A stretch of 64,000 bases of DNA from Liolophura sinensis (taxonomy: Eukaryota; Mollusca; Polyplacophora; Chitonida; Chitonidae), in assembly GCF_032854445.1 (NCBI RefSeq), contig NC_088295.1, positions 91,753,805 to 91,817,804 of the forward strand. The letters run 5' to 3'. The position numbers and the translations under genes are program-made. Below are positions 53,900 through 64,000 of the stretch, piece after piece; within the stretch, counting starts at the first letter, position 1, and every line of letters begins with the position of its first letter. The notes beneath the pieces are model-generated. The model was not told the origin of the DNA and did no database searches. It worked only from the letters and a program-made list of their open reading frames with translations.

Positions 53900-56278
53900 A
53901 CAAAGGGAGATAACTGTCGTGGAATAAATGCAAATGATCATTAGATATTAGCACGAGATCGTTGGATATTACCTCGTGAACATTGGATATTATTTTGTGA
54001 GCGTGACTTTGCATTCCTTGGGAGCGTGATCGTTGTGCATCATGTTTTGCAGGATATCATGTGACCGCCTCTCAACCAGAGGAAACAAAGAGTATCCCTA
54101 CGAGGTGTAATAAAATGACTTCATGTACAGTTCCTGGTGATTAAATGTAATGTGTACACATTGTACATTTTTGTAAAAGCGATCTATTTAGACATGTATA
54201 CATGTTTGATATTCTTTCAAAGTGGAAGTGACTGACCTGTGAACAATAACAAATATTTTCTCTATCTGTTTTCAGTATGCATTTTAATGATAGTTTGTAC
54301 ACATTTTGTATGTACATGTAGTGTATACATTTTTGATAACTGTTTCCTCATCTTATACATGAAGGAAGTTGGCAGTTACTCCTGTAAATCCATGTGGAAT
54401 TGTGATATAAAACAGCCGTCCATTGACTGGGACTGTAACCATCGAGTGTTAGTAACCCGCAGATCAAAAACCTCTGCAGATTTACACAAGATATATGTCA
54501 TTCTAGGCATAATGTTATGTAATTATCTTTGGTGAACAATTTTTTATTCTTGTGTGTACATTAAGTGGTTGGTTTTAAAACCCCACACTGTAAATATTCT
54601 GATTGGCAATCAATATAATCTTGACTATCACATGAACAGATAAACCGTACATGTATTATTTATGGTCTACCACAAACTGAATGAGGTTTGACAGTGTCAG
54701 ATTTAATAAACTAATACAAAAGTTTTTGAAGCCACAGTGTCAGATATTATTTATGTTATAGATCTTACTGCAAAGTTCTTCAGCATTTATTCTCAGATTC
54801 GTGTTGGTATATTTTTGGAGTTGTGTACAGTCTGTTCCTATGTGGCACTATTCTTTCGTAGTGTGAATGTTGTTGCCAGGCAGTGCATGGCCTCTTGTAA
54901 GAATCCAATGAGCTTGTTTACAGAGATGTTCAATGAAATTTTTAAATCATGGCATAGGCACTGTTTTTAACTGTTCTACGTATACACATTTATTTTTGAT
55001 AAAACACTCTCTGAAGAAATGATGTTGGAGTTGTTTATTTCCATGGCTATTGTTTTATTCCTCAGACCCACAATGACTCCACTGATGTCAGGGCTTTGCA
55101 AGGCCACTAGCATTACACGGGAGCTGGGTGCTAATTTTCACTCAACAACCTATCCTGTAACCTAGCGGTGGCATGCTTACTACATTAAATGTCTGTTTTC
55201 ATTGAAATGTTGCTGCTTTATTGGCCATGAAAAGCAGCTGCATCCACAAACTTCAAAGGCCACTAACCGCAACTAATTAATTAGACTAAGTGCTACTTTG
55301 ACGACAGCTGCTCTGTTGTGGCGAATGTAGTGGCGCACATCCTGAAATGCGACTGTCGCTTATTTACACACAGTGGTGATTAGGTGTATTGTTAAGGTAG
55401 TAACCCACTGCCTTTCACCATGTTCACCAAGTACCTGACAGGTCTCCTGCCGACTTTCAGCGTCCTGGATGCAGACCTTAGCTACATGTACTGGTTATCA
55501 TATAACTGGTGAAAACTATTATTTTCCACTCTTACCTGTTTCCTCCCATGGTAATGCTGGCTACCATCATATAAGTGAAATATTCTGGAGTATTTCGTAA
55601 AACATCAATGAAATAAAATGACCCAATAAATAAAAACCATTGTTTTACATCACAACGGTATTTGTACAAAGAAATGTAAAAAAAATGTTTTTGAGCTAAG
55701 TTGTACATGTACACTATAAATGCTTTCCGAAGCACATGTGTCTCATTTTTTGTTTTACTTTTTTATCCCATTTCAGATCATTTATTTACAATCTTGAATT
55801 CTGCAAGGTTTTTGAAGTAACAACTCTTGCAGTAAAATGCAAACTCCAATGTAAAATGAGAAGAATCGCATAGATTTTCTCATGAAGTTTGCTTTTCATA
55901 TGAGAATGTCATTTATTGTTCTGCAGCTTTGATAAAGAAATGAAGAACAAACACCTTGACAAAGAAGGCTCAGCTTGTATTGGCAGAAAACCACAAGACA
56001 ATAACAAGAGAATAAATACAAGAGAATGTACTAACTTCATACAAAATTATGTTTATACAATTTTGTTGGTATTATATGACAGCACCACAGAAAGTTCCAT
56101 GGCAGTTGTGAAAGCTTCATCTGCCCGTTATCTTGGTAAAAATCTTTGTGGGGAAAAAGGAGCTGTGACCTGCAAATCTATGTGCACTGATAATGCTTAC
56201 CTAACCAGCCTGTACACATATTAGAAAGGGGGTGGTTCAGAGCAACCAATACCTTTGCTCAGTAATGTGTGGATTCGT
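53900..56278. other. Convergent intergenic region
   Basis: Between the tails of the SPFH gene (+) and IFT46 (-) I see one SINE fragment and no exon. Open frames at 54,239-54,535 and 55,916-56,224 (98 and 102 codons, + strand) have no family resemblance. Confidence 0.55.
55532..55638 (+). mobile_element. SINE 3' fragment
   Basis: CTGTTTCCTCCCATGGTAAT, ATAAGTGAAATATTCTGGAG, AAAACATCAATGAAATAAAA and an AATAAATAAA tail match the 3' half of the common SINE. Confidence 0.8.
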
Positions 56279-56286
56279 TTTATTTT
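56279..56286 (-). terminator. Candidate poly(A) signal of IFT46
   Basis: TTTTATTT on the plus strand reads AAATAAAA on the minus strand, about 690 bases after the IFT46 stop codon. Inferred only. Confidence 0.3.
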
Positions 56287-56974
56287 TGACGAGAACTAAT
56301 AAGATGATGACTTACAATTAATAATATCAACACCTTCTCAATCAATGTTTGAGATAAAAAGTGCTGAAATATTCATATGTTTCAAAACACATGATGAAGA
56401 CTTCCAAATCATTTTGATCAGTTATTCATAAAACAGTATCAGCAGTTGTACACACCTCTCTTCAAAAACGTGCTATCTCAAAAACATGGTTTGTGAAAAA
56501 TTTCTTGGTAACTGACTCCAATTGAGACACACTGAAATATCAGAAAGCACGGATCAGAAGACGATATACTCCCCCTAACATACATTTGACACTGAATAAA
56601 GAATGGATACCAGATAACTGAAGACACAACATGGGCTGTTGATAGTGACAGCTGAGTAAACGTTCCCACCTATCCCTTCATGAATGAGATCATACAATAA
56701 GCAGTTATGTGCCAGCTACGTGGGCTGCACCATAAAATTACAGGATGCTGGGGCACGCGAAGGCTGATGGTCAATTCAGTCCTGCTATACAACCTGAAAT
56801 AAATCACTTCATCTGTGTTCAGGGAGAACGTGGCGACACATTGATCCCACAGGTTTCAGAATGGACGGATTCTGAGGCAAGGCAACATTTCATTCGTTCA
56901 TGCTTACAGTCCTGCTAAATGGGCAGTGCCTTTCATGGTTTCCTCACATTGGCCCGGTCATCATGGGTACCTTC

Positions 56975-57067
56975 TTACATCATAAGCGAGTCCGGGATAT
57001 CAGAATCTAAATTTGTTCTCTTTAGGGAATTGCTCAACTTGTTTTCTGCTGCCAAAGCACGGAAATG
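56975..57067 (-). CDS. IFT46: IFT46 last coding exon
   Basis: HFRALAAENKLSNSLKRTNL then DSDIPDSLMM and TAA. Acceptor (minus strand) TTATTTCAG, phase 0, 31 codons including the stop. Confidence 0.9.
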   Translation of the reverse strand, partial: HFRALAAENKLSNSLKRTNLDSDIPDSLMM

Positions 57068-60000
57068 CTGAAATAAAACAAACATATAAGTTATAACAAA
57101 ATGTGATAACCAGCTCTTAACCAAAAAGTTTAAATGTGGATTTTTTATTTTTTCAGAGCATTTGAAAAGCTCTTATTTAAGAAGTGTCAGGTAGTCTACT
57201 TTAATGACATAATCACAACTTACCTGTGAGTTTTTAAACTCTGAGTACAAGGTAAATAACACATGGAGGGCCTGGATTTTCTCATTGTGCTGAGCTGTGG
57301 CCTTATGAATGGGGATGTCAAGGATGGCTGTAATAGACACAAAAACATAACCAGTAAGTGTTATGACAAACAGACTGAGTCTATATAAATGTCTCTTTAT
57401 GTAAACTTTTGATAACTTTTGATGACTTGAGCATGAGGCTGAAGTATATTATATTCTATTGTTATAAAGATGATATGCAGAATTGTACCCTTCCATAATA
57501 AGTGAGGTCAGAGTCTCAGTGTATTTGACCCCCTCCCCCACCCATTCACCCATCTGACAAAGACAAACACAGACAACATCTAGTTAGTTACTCTATTTCA
57601 ATATGTTTCTGGTAACATACATTATTAAACTCTTATCAGTTCTGAGAGTTGACTACAGCAGTGTGATACTGAAAACAGTCTAACAGATCTATTCCGAAAC
57701 ATCTCCCACACCTTCATCACACAGTCTGTAAAGATACCCATTCACACTCATATTACAAAGAAAAAGGCCATGCTACAAAGGAAGTTTGGTCTTACCACAA
57801 ATCATATCAACATACTGTCCCAAGTCACAGTCCAAGTCTGCTGTTGGGAGACCCACCTGTAATTGATAAAATACCATGAATTACAGATTCAAACTGGATA
57901 CTGGTTGATTATCAAGCAGGTGGAAATCCGTGGATTTCTGAGGTGAAGGATATCTGGGGAATCTTCAGCAGGAGGCACTTGTGGATAACAGAACAAGAGA
58001 GAATCAGTGAAATGTGGAATCTGTGGGATTCAGTGGATTACTGAAGGATGGATACTAGTGGATTACAGAATAGGTGACAATCACTGGCATACTGAATGGG
58101 TGGGAATCAGGAGAAGGGGAAAACAGGTAGATTACTGACAGGGCGGGATTCAGGAGAAGGGGAAACGGGTAGATTAATGAATGGGTGGGAGTCAAGACAA
58201 GGGGAAAACAGACTACTGAGTGGGTGGGATTCAGGAGAAGGTGGGGAAAGAAGTAGATTACTAAATCGGTGGGAATCAGGACAAAGGGGAAAACAGGTAG
58301 ATTACTGAATGGGTGGGAATCAGGACAAGAGAAGAAACAGGTAGATTACTGAGTAGGTGGGAATCAGGGCAAGGGAGGGAACAGGCAGATTACTGAGTAG
58401 GTGGGAATCAGGACAAGGGAGGAAACAGGTGGATTACTGAGTAGGTGGGAATCAGGACAAAGGGGAAAACAGGTAGATTACTGAATGGGTGGGAATCATG
58501 ACAAGGGGGAAAACAGGTAGATTACTGAGTGGGTGGGAATCATGACAAGGTGGAGAACAGGTAGATTACTGAATGGGTGGGAATCAGGACAAGGGAGGAA
58601 ACAGGTAGATTACTGAATGGGTGGGAATCATGACAAGGTGGAGAACAGGTACATTACTGAGTGGGTGGAAATCACAACAAGGAAGAAAACAGGTAGATTA
58701 CTGAGTAGGTGGGAATCAGGACAAGGGAGGGAACAGGCAGATTACTGAGTAGGTGGGAATCAGGACAAGGGAGGAAACAGGTGGATTACTGAGTAGGTGG
58801 GAATCAGGACAAAGGGGAAAACAGGTAGATTACTGAATGGGTGGGAATCAGGACAAGGGGGAAAACAGGTACATTACTGAGTGGGTGGGAATCATGACAA
58901 GGTGGAGAACAGGTAGATTACTGACCGGGTGGGAATCAGGACAAGGGAGGAAACAGGTATATTACTGAATGGGTGGGAATCATGACAAGGTGGAGAACAG
59001 GTACATTACTGAGTGGGTGGAAATCACAACAAGGAAGAAAACAGGTAGATTACTGAATGGGTGGGAATCATGACAAGGTGGAAAACAGGTAGATTACTGA
59101 ATGGGTGGGAATCACAACAAGGAAGAAAACATGTAGATTACTGAATGGGTGGGAATCATGACAAGGTGGAGAACAGGTACATTACTGAGTGGGTGGAAAT
59201 CACAACAAGGAAGAAAACAGGTAGATTACTGAATCATGACAAAGTGGAAAACAGGTAGATTACTGAATGGGTGGGAATCACAACAAGGAAGAAAACAGGT
59301 AGATTACTGAATGGGTGGGAATCAGGACAAGGGGGAAAACAGGTAGATTACTGAATGGGTGGGAATCACAACAAGGAAGAAAACAGGTAGATTACTGAAT
59401 GGGTAGAAATCATGACAAAGTGGAGAACAGGTACATTACTGAGTGGGTGGGAATCACAACAAGGAAGAAAACAGGTAGATTACTGAATCATGACAAAGTG
59501 GAAAACAGGTAGATTACTGAATGGGTGGAAATCACAACAAGGAAGAAAACAGGTAGATTACTGAATGGGTGGGAATCAGGACAAGGGGGAAAACAGGTAG
59601 ATTACTGAATGGGTGGGAATCACAACAAGGAAGAAAACAGGTAGATTACTGAATGGGTAGAAATCATGACAAAGTGGAGAACAGGTACATTACTGAGTGG
59701 GTGGGAATCACAACAAGGACGAAAACAGGTAGATTACTGAATGGGTGTGAATCATGACAAAGTGGAGAACAGGTACATTACTGAGTGGGTGGGAATCACA
59801 ACAAGGACGAAAACAGGTAGATTACTGAATGGGTGGGAATCATGACAAAGTGGAGAACAGGTAGATTACTGAGTGGGTGGGAATCACAACAAGGAAGAAA
59901 ACAGGTAGATTACTGAATGGGTGGGAATCAGGACAAGGAAGAAAACAGGCAGATTACTGAGTGGGTGGGAATCAGGACAAGGGGGAGAACAGGTAGATCA

Positions 60001-61444
60001 CTGACCGGGTGGAAATCATGACAAGGTGGAGAACAGGTAGATCACTGACCGGGTGGGAATCAGGGGGAAACTGGTAGATTACTGAATGGGTGGGCGGCCT
60101 AGTATGTGTTAATGATCCTAATTAACTGCTCAGCGCAAACAAAATCTCATAAACCCATGTAGGATTCATTTATTCAAGACAAAAGACAGGCCCATTCTGC
60201 TTTGGCCAAGTCATCTCACACACACATGTAGTTCCCTTCACTACTTACTTCTTTTAGCAACTCTTCAAACTCTGGAGGCCATTCTTGCATCAGATTATCG
60301 ATGTCTGGCATGTTTCTGAAAAATTCAAGATTACATCTTGGCTTAAAATGATCATCACATTTAATTCCTATATGCCTAAACTACACTTCAGCAAACTGGA
60401 CAATCGAGAAGCACTAGAGTACTGGTCAGCTACTGTTCATAAGAAAACAAATTATTATATAAATTATTATACAATTTATTTTATATTCATATGAAACTCA
60501 TCAACTTGGAACATTCTAAAAATTCCCACTTTAAAATACGGCTAACTTAGCAATAAAGATAATACCTCTGCTGCATCAGCAACTGTGGGGACATAACCCC
60601 TGGATGAAACCTAAGCCCACAAAGTATTTAACTGCTCTGGAATCTTACTTGGAATAGTGCACATTAGGAGGTGGTTTAGAGCGATGCAGTTCCCGTATGT
60701 TTTCAATCCAATTCTCAATAGCTTTTGGCTGCTTTTCTGCATCTTCCAAGCTTTTGACAACCTGTAACAGACATTGATTTGGCTTTCACTATCACATATA
60801 GTGGCCTCCGTGGCTCAGTTGGTTAGCGTGCTAGCACAGCGTAATGAGCCAGGAGTCTCTCACCAATCCAGTCGCTGTGAGTTCAAGTCCAGCTCATGCT
60901 GGCTTCCTCTCCGGCCGTACGTGGGAAGGTCTGTCAGCAACCTGTGGATGGTCGTGGGTTTCCCCCGGGCTGTGCCCGGTTTCCACCCACTATAATGCTG
61001 GCCGCCGTCATATAAGTGAAATATTCTTGAGTACGGCGTAAAACACCAATCAAATAAATAAATAAATAAACTCTATCACAAATATCAAACAATAAGTATT
61101 GCTCGGCAACACACAATTCATTATCAAAGGCCTATATTTGTTCTTGAAGTAAATTAATACAATCAATACAGAGAGAGAGAGAAACTTGGTCTACTCTACC
61201 TAGTACTCTAATAAGAAGGTATACCTGTGCAAGGATAGCATGAGAGCATCGCATTATGTACAAATTAAAAGCCTGTCAAGAATTATGTTGCTAGTCATTA
61301 AAAGCTTACCAGCTGTTTACTGGTTGTCTGTTTGGACATAGCCCTCAGCTGTAGGTCCAGTACTGTGGGGTCAGACTGCTTGGCGCAGGGTTCATCAAGC
61401 ACCGTCAGCCCCAGAGAGTCGGGTTTGCCATCAGGACGTGGAAT
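56975..61444 (-). CDS. IFT46: Intraflagellar transport protein 46, 3' seven coding exons (5' part outside window)
   Basis: IFT46 is a core subunit of IFT complex B, which carries cargo such as outer dynein arms along cilia. On the minus strand the visible exons, in order, are 61444-61310, 60761-60649, 60315-60249, 57856-57796, 57327-57224 and 57067-56975, preceded by an exon whose end is seen in the array at the right edge. They read IPRPDGKPDSLGLTVLDEPC, SLEDAEKQPKAIENWIENI, NMPDIDNLMQEWPPEFEELL, VGLPTADLDCDLGQYVDMIC, AILDIPIHKATAQHNEKIQA, LHVLFTLYSEFKNSQHFRAL, a run of conserved IFT46 C-terminal blocks. Every junction is GT-AG and phases agree. The variable C-terminal tail (DSDIPDSLMM) is short. 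The N-terminal acidic part lies beyond 64,000. Confidence 0.95.
57224..57327 (-). CDS. IFT46: IFT46 exon (AILDIP block)
   Basis: (A)ILDIPIHKATAQHNEKIQA, LHVLFTLYSEFKNSQ. The LDIPxxK...SLHVLF(T/S)LY.EFKNSQHF block is highly characteristic of IFT46. Acceptor TATTACAG, donor CAG|GTAAGT. Confidence 0.95.
57796..57856 (-). CDS. IFT46: IFT46 exon (LPTADLDCDL block)
   Basis: VGLPTADLDCDLGQYVDMIC plus one base. Acceptor AATTACAG, donor TGTG|GTAAGA, phase 0 in and 1 out. Only 61 nt. Confidence 0.95.
57870..60085. repeat. 44-bp array in an IFT46 intron
   Basis: About 45 copies of a 44-bp unit (GAATGGGTGGGAATCAGGAC, AAGGAAGAAAACAGGTAGAT, TACT) from about 58,090 to 60,085, with a diverged run of the same motif back to about 57,900. 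Several higher-order blocks recur (for example the TGAATCATGACAAAGTGG deletion at 59,230 and 59,490). Neither neighbouring splice site is part of the unit. Confidence 0.96.
60249..60315 (-). CDS. IFT46: IFT46 exon (MPDIDNLMQEWPPEFEELL block)
   Basis: (K)NMPDIDNLMQEWPPEFEEL, LKE. The strongest IFT46 identifier in the window. Acceptor TTTTTCAG, donor GAA|GTAAGT, phase 2 in and 0 out. Confidence 0.96.
60649..60761 (-). CDS. IFT46: IFT46 exon
   Basis: VVKSLEDAEKQPKAIENWIE, NIRELHRSKPPPNVHYS plus two bases of Lys. DAEKxPKAIxNWIExIxELHRSKPP is conserved in IFT46. Acceptor GTTACAG, donor CCAA|GTAAGA. Confidence 0.95.
60801..61071 (+). mobile_element. Full-length tRNA-derived SINE (reference copy for this window)
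   Basis: This 271-bp copy has a tRNA-like head (A box TGGCTCAGTTGGTTAGCG, B box GAGTTCAAGTCC). A body follows with CTTCCTCTCCGGCCGTACG, GGATGGTCGTGGGTTTCCCC, GGTTTCCACCCACTATAATG and GTGAAATATTCTTGAGTACG. The tail AATCAAATAAATAAATAAAT suggests LINE-mediated mobilisation by tail recognition. It sits in an IFT46 intron, antisense to the gene. At least ten other pieces of the family lie in the window. Confidence 0.92.
61310..61444 (-). CDS. IFT46: IFT46 exon (IPRPDGKPD block)
   Basis: IPRPDGKPDSLGLTVLDEPC, AKQSDPTVLDLQLRAMSKQT, TSKQL, 45 codons, phase 0 on both sides. VPRPDGKPDxLGLxVLDEPxxKQSDPTVL is conserved in IFT46. Acceptor CCTTCAG, donor CTG|GTAAGC. Confidence 0.95.
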
Positions 61445-61822
61445 CTGAAGGGAGACAACTTGTGTGTTACTGTACAACATAGCTGAACCATGCTGAGTGG
61501 ACAACACAGGCACATAATGAGTAAATAAACCGTATTTGTGCTACAGAATTACGCTCATAACTTTATTTATTAATATTTACAAGTTAACTATTCTCCACAC
61601 AAAAAAACCCTCCAGAATTTAAGACTTCTGTGTGCAACCATCACCTGATGCAGGAGATCCTATTCATGAAGCAGTTATTTCACTGAATATTAATACCTAC
61701 ATATAATACCTACATCCTCCTCTGCGTAATAACAAACAATGCAACACTTCACAATTACAACAGTAAAATCATCAGAAACACTGATACAATATGACACAAT
61801 ACAATACAATAGTGTTCTCAAA

Positions 61823-62036
61823 AAGAGTCTCTCACCAATGCAGTTGCCGTGAGTTCAAGTCCAGCTCATGCTGGCTTCCTCTCCGGCCGTACGTGGGAAG
61901 GTCTGTCAGCAACCTGCGGATGGTCATGGGTTTCCCCCAGGCTGTGCCCGGTTTCCACCCACCATAATGCTGGTCGCCGTCGTATAAGTGAAATATTCTT
62001 GAGAATGGCGTAAAACACCAACCAAATAAATAAATC
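61823..62036 (+). mobile_element. 5'-truncated SINE
   Basis: It starts in the head at GAGTCTCTCACCAATGCAG and keeps the B box GAGTTCAAGTCC, the whole body and the AAATAAATAAAT tail. It is very similar to the 60,801 copy, so this is a young insertion. It is intronic to IFT46, antisense, 80 bases before the splice-donor array. Confidence 0.9.
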
Positions 62037-62109
62037 AAAAAGATCAGGGCAAAATTTTGGCTTATATATAAGTATCAATATCCCCTACTACAAGGTAAAG
62101 CTCTGAACT

Positions 62110-64000
62110 TATTGAAAGCACCAATATCTCTTAATGAAGGGATAAAATTCTGGACATACCTTGATGAAAGCATCAATATCTCTTAATGAAGGGATAAGTT
62201 CTGGACATACCTTGATGAAAGCATCAATATCTCTTAATGAAGGGATAAGTGCTGGACATACCTTGATGAAAGCATCAATATCTCTTAATGAAGGGATAAG
62301 TGCTGGACATACCTTGATGAAAGCATCAATATCTCTTAATGAAGGGATAAGTGCTGGACATACCTTGATGAAAGCATCAATATCTCTTAATGAAGGGATA
62401 AAGTTCTGAACATACCTTGATGAAAGCATCAATATCTCTTCATGAAGGGATAAAGTTCTGGACATACCTTGATGAAAGCATCAATATCTCTTCAAGAAGG
62501 GATAAAGTTCTGGACATACCTTGATGAAAGCATCAATATCTCTTCAAGAAGGGATAAAGTTCTGGACATACCTTGATGAAAGCATCAATATCTCTTAATG
62601 AAGGGATAAGTGCTGGACATACCTTGATGAAAGCATCAATATCTCTTAATGAAGGGATAAAGTTCTGGACATACCTTAATGAAAGCATCAATATCTCTTA
62701 ATGAAGGGATAAGTTCTGGACATACCTTGATGAAAGCATCAATATCTCTTCATGAAGGGATAAGTTCTGGACATACCTTGATGAAAGCATCAATATCTCT
62801 TCAAGAAGGGATAAAGTTCTGGACATACCTTGATGAAAGCATCAATATCTCTTCATGAAGGGATAAAGTTCTGGACATACCTTGATGAAAGCATCAATAT
62901 CTCTTCAAGAAGGGATAAAGTTCTGGACATACCTTGATGAAAGCATCAATATCTCTTAATGAAGGGATAAGTTCTGGACATACCTTGATGAAAGCATCAA
63001 TATCTCTTCATGAAGGGATAAAGTTCTGGACATACCTTGATGAAAGCATCAATATCTCTTCAAGAAGGGATAAAGTTCTGGACATACCTTGATGAAAGCA
63101 TCAATATCTCTTCATGAAGGGATAAAGTTCTGGACATACCTTGATGAAAGCATCAATATCTCTTCATGAAGGGATAAAGTTCTGGACATACCTTGATGAA
63201 AGCATCAATATCTCTTAATGAAGGGATAAAGTTCTGGACATACCTTGATGAAAGCATCAATATCTCTTCATGAAGGGATAAAGTTCTGGACATACCTTGA
63301 TGAAAGCATCAATATCTCTTCATGAAGGGATAAAGTTCTGGACATACCTTGATGAAAGCATCAATATCTCTTCAAGAAGGGATAAAGTTCTGGACATACC
63401 TTGATGAAAGCATCAATATCTCTTCATGAAGGGATAAAGTTCTGGACATACCTTGATGAAAGCATCAATATCTCTTCAAGAAGGGATAAAGTTCTGGACA
63501 TACCTTGATGAAAGCATCAATATCTCTTCATGAAGGGATAAAGTTCTGGACATACCTTGATGAAAGCATCAATATCTCTTAATGAAGGGATAAGTGCTGG
63601 ACATACCTTGATGAAAGCATCAATATCTCTTAATGAAGGGATAAAGTTCTGGACATACCTTGATGAAAGCATCAATATCTCTTAATGAAGGGATAAAGTT
63701 CTGAACATACCTTGATGAAAGCATCAATATCTCTTCATGAAGGGATAAAGTTCTGGACATACCTTGATGAAAGCATCAATATCTCTTCAAGAAGGGATAA
63801 AGTTCTGGACATACCTTGATGAAAGCATCAATATCTCTTAATGAAGGGATAAGTTCTGGACATACCTTGATGAAAGCATCAATATCTCTTCATGAAGGGA
63901 TAAAGTTCTGGACATACCTTGATGAAAGCATCAATATCTCTTAATGAAGGGATAAGTTCTGGACATACCTTGATGAAAGCATCAATATCTCTTCATGAAG
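62110..64000 (-). repeat. 51/52-bp array made of an IFT46 exon end and donor (runs off the window)
   Basis: About 36 copies. On the minus strand the unit reads GATATTGATGCTTTCATCAAG|GTATGTCCAG then AACTTTATCCCTTCATGAAGA. The first part encodes DIDAFIK, the known IFT46 sequence immediately before (I/V)PRPDGKPD, so each unit carries the exon end and a GTATGT donor. The true exon must lie to the right of 64,000. Units of 51 and 52 bp are intermixed. Confidence 0.96.

Noticed and set aside
58090-60085. 44-bp IFT46 array as a junction-derived array
   Set aside because: Its unit contains CAG|GTAGAT on the plus strand, but IFT46 is on the minus strand and neither flanking exon end matches the unit.
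60801-60900. Genuine tRNA gene
   Set aside because: A and B boxes are present but the head does not fold with a proper acceptor stem, is followed by the SINE body, and recurs at 38,757 and 61,823.
1-64000. Array periods chosen to keep reading frames open
   Set aside because: Of about 19 arrays, 6 have periods divisible by three (75, 114, 36, 63, 99, 45), the one-third expected by chance.
62110-64000. CRISPR array
   Set aside because: Regular spacing, but there are no unique spacers; whole units are repeated, and the context is an animal gene with introns.

Overview
The window is animal genomic DNA: intron-containing genes with canonical GT-AG junctions, AT-rich non-coding sequence, tRNA-derived SINEs and a very high load of tandem repeats. 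Gene content and the SINE family suggest a lophotrochozoan, most likely a mollusc; this is inference, because no species-specific marker was checked. About a third of the window lies in roughly twenty separate minisatellite arrays (units 20 to about 150 bp).

Layout: 1-4,490 is repeat-rich intergenic DNA (75-bp array, SINE fragments). About 4,500-32,160 (+) holds a dixin (DIXDC1) orthologue. I reconstructed 18 coding exons with matching phases (724 residues from the preferred start): calponin-homology domain, coiled coil, C-terminal DIX domain. Its introns and 3' flank hold at least ten arrays. 33,000-39,400 is intergenic, with a 147-bp array and a decayed pogo-like DNA transposon. About 39,440-53,900 (+) holds a second complete gene: 11 coding exons, 395 residues, an SPFH/Band-7-like protein with a long C-terminal helix that I cannot name. 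56,280 to beyond 64,000 (-) is the 3' part of IFT46, an intraflagellar transport complex-B subunit, with 7 coding exons visible and the 5' part off the right edge. The SPFH gene and IFT46 are convergent. The three products belong to different processes (Wnt/DIX signalling, an unknown membrane-associated role, cilium assembly), so no shared pathway is claimed.

The outstanding observation is that several arrays are built from exon-intron junctions. Their unit contains the end of the neighbouring exon plus its splice site, copied from 3 to about 42 times, always on the intron side. This is seen at four junctions of the SPFH gene, at least one of dixin and one of IFT46. The copies range from a fresh 3-copy 20-bp donor array (49,204) to about 42 copies of a 40-bp acceptor unit (43,440-45,132). 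They supply ready-made decoy splice sites, and nearly every alternative choice shifts the frame or meets a stop. All intron-exon calls were made by eye from splice consensus, phase and protein-family recognition; no alignment or search was run.
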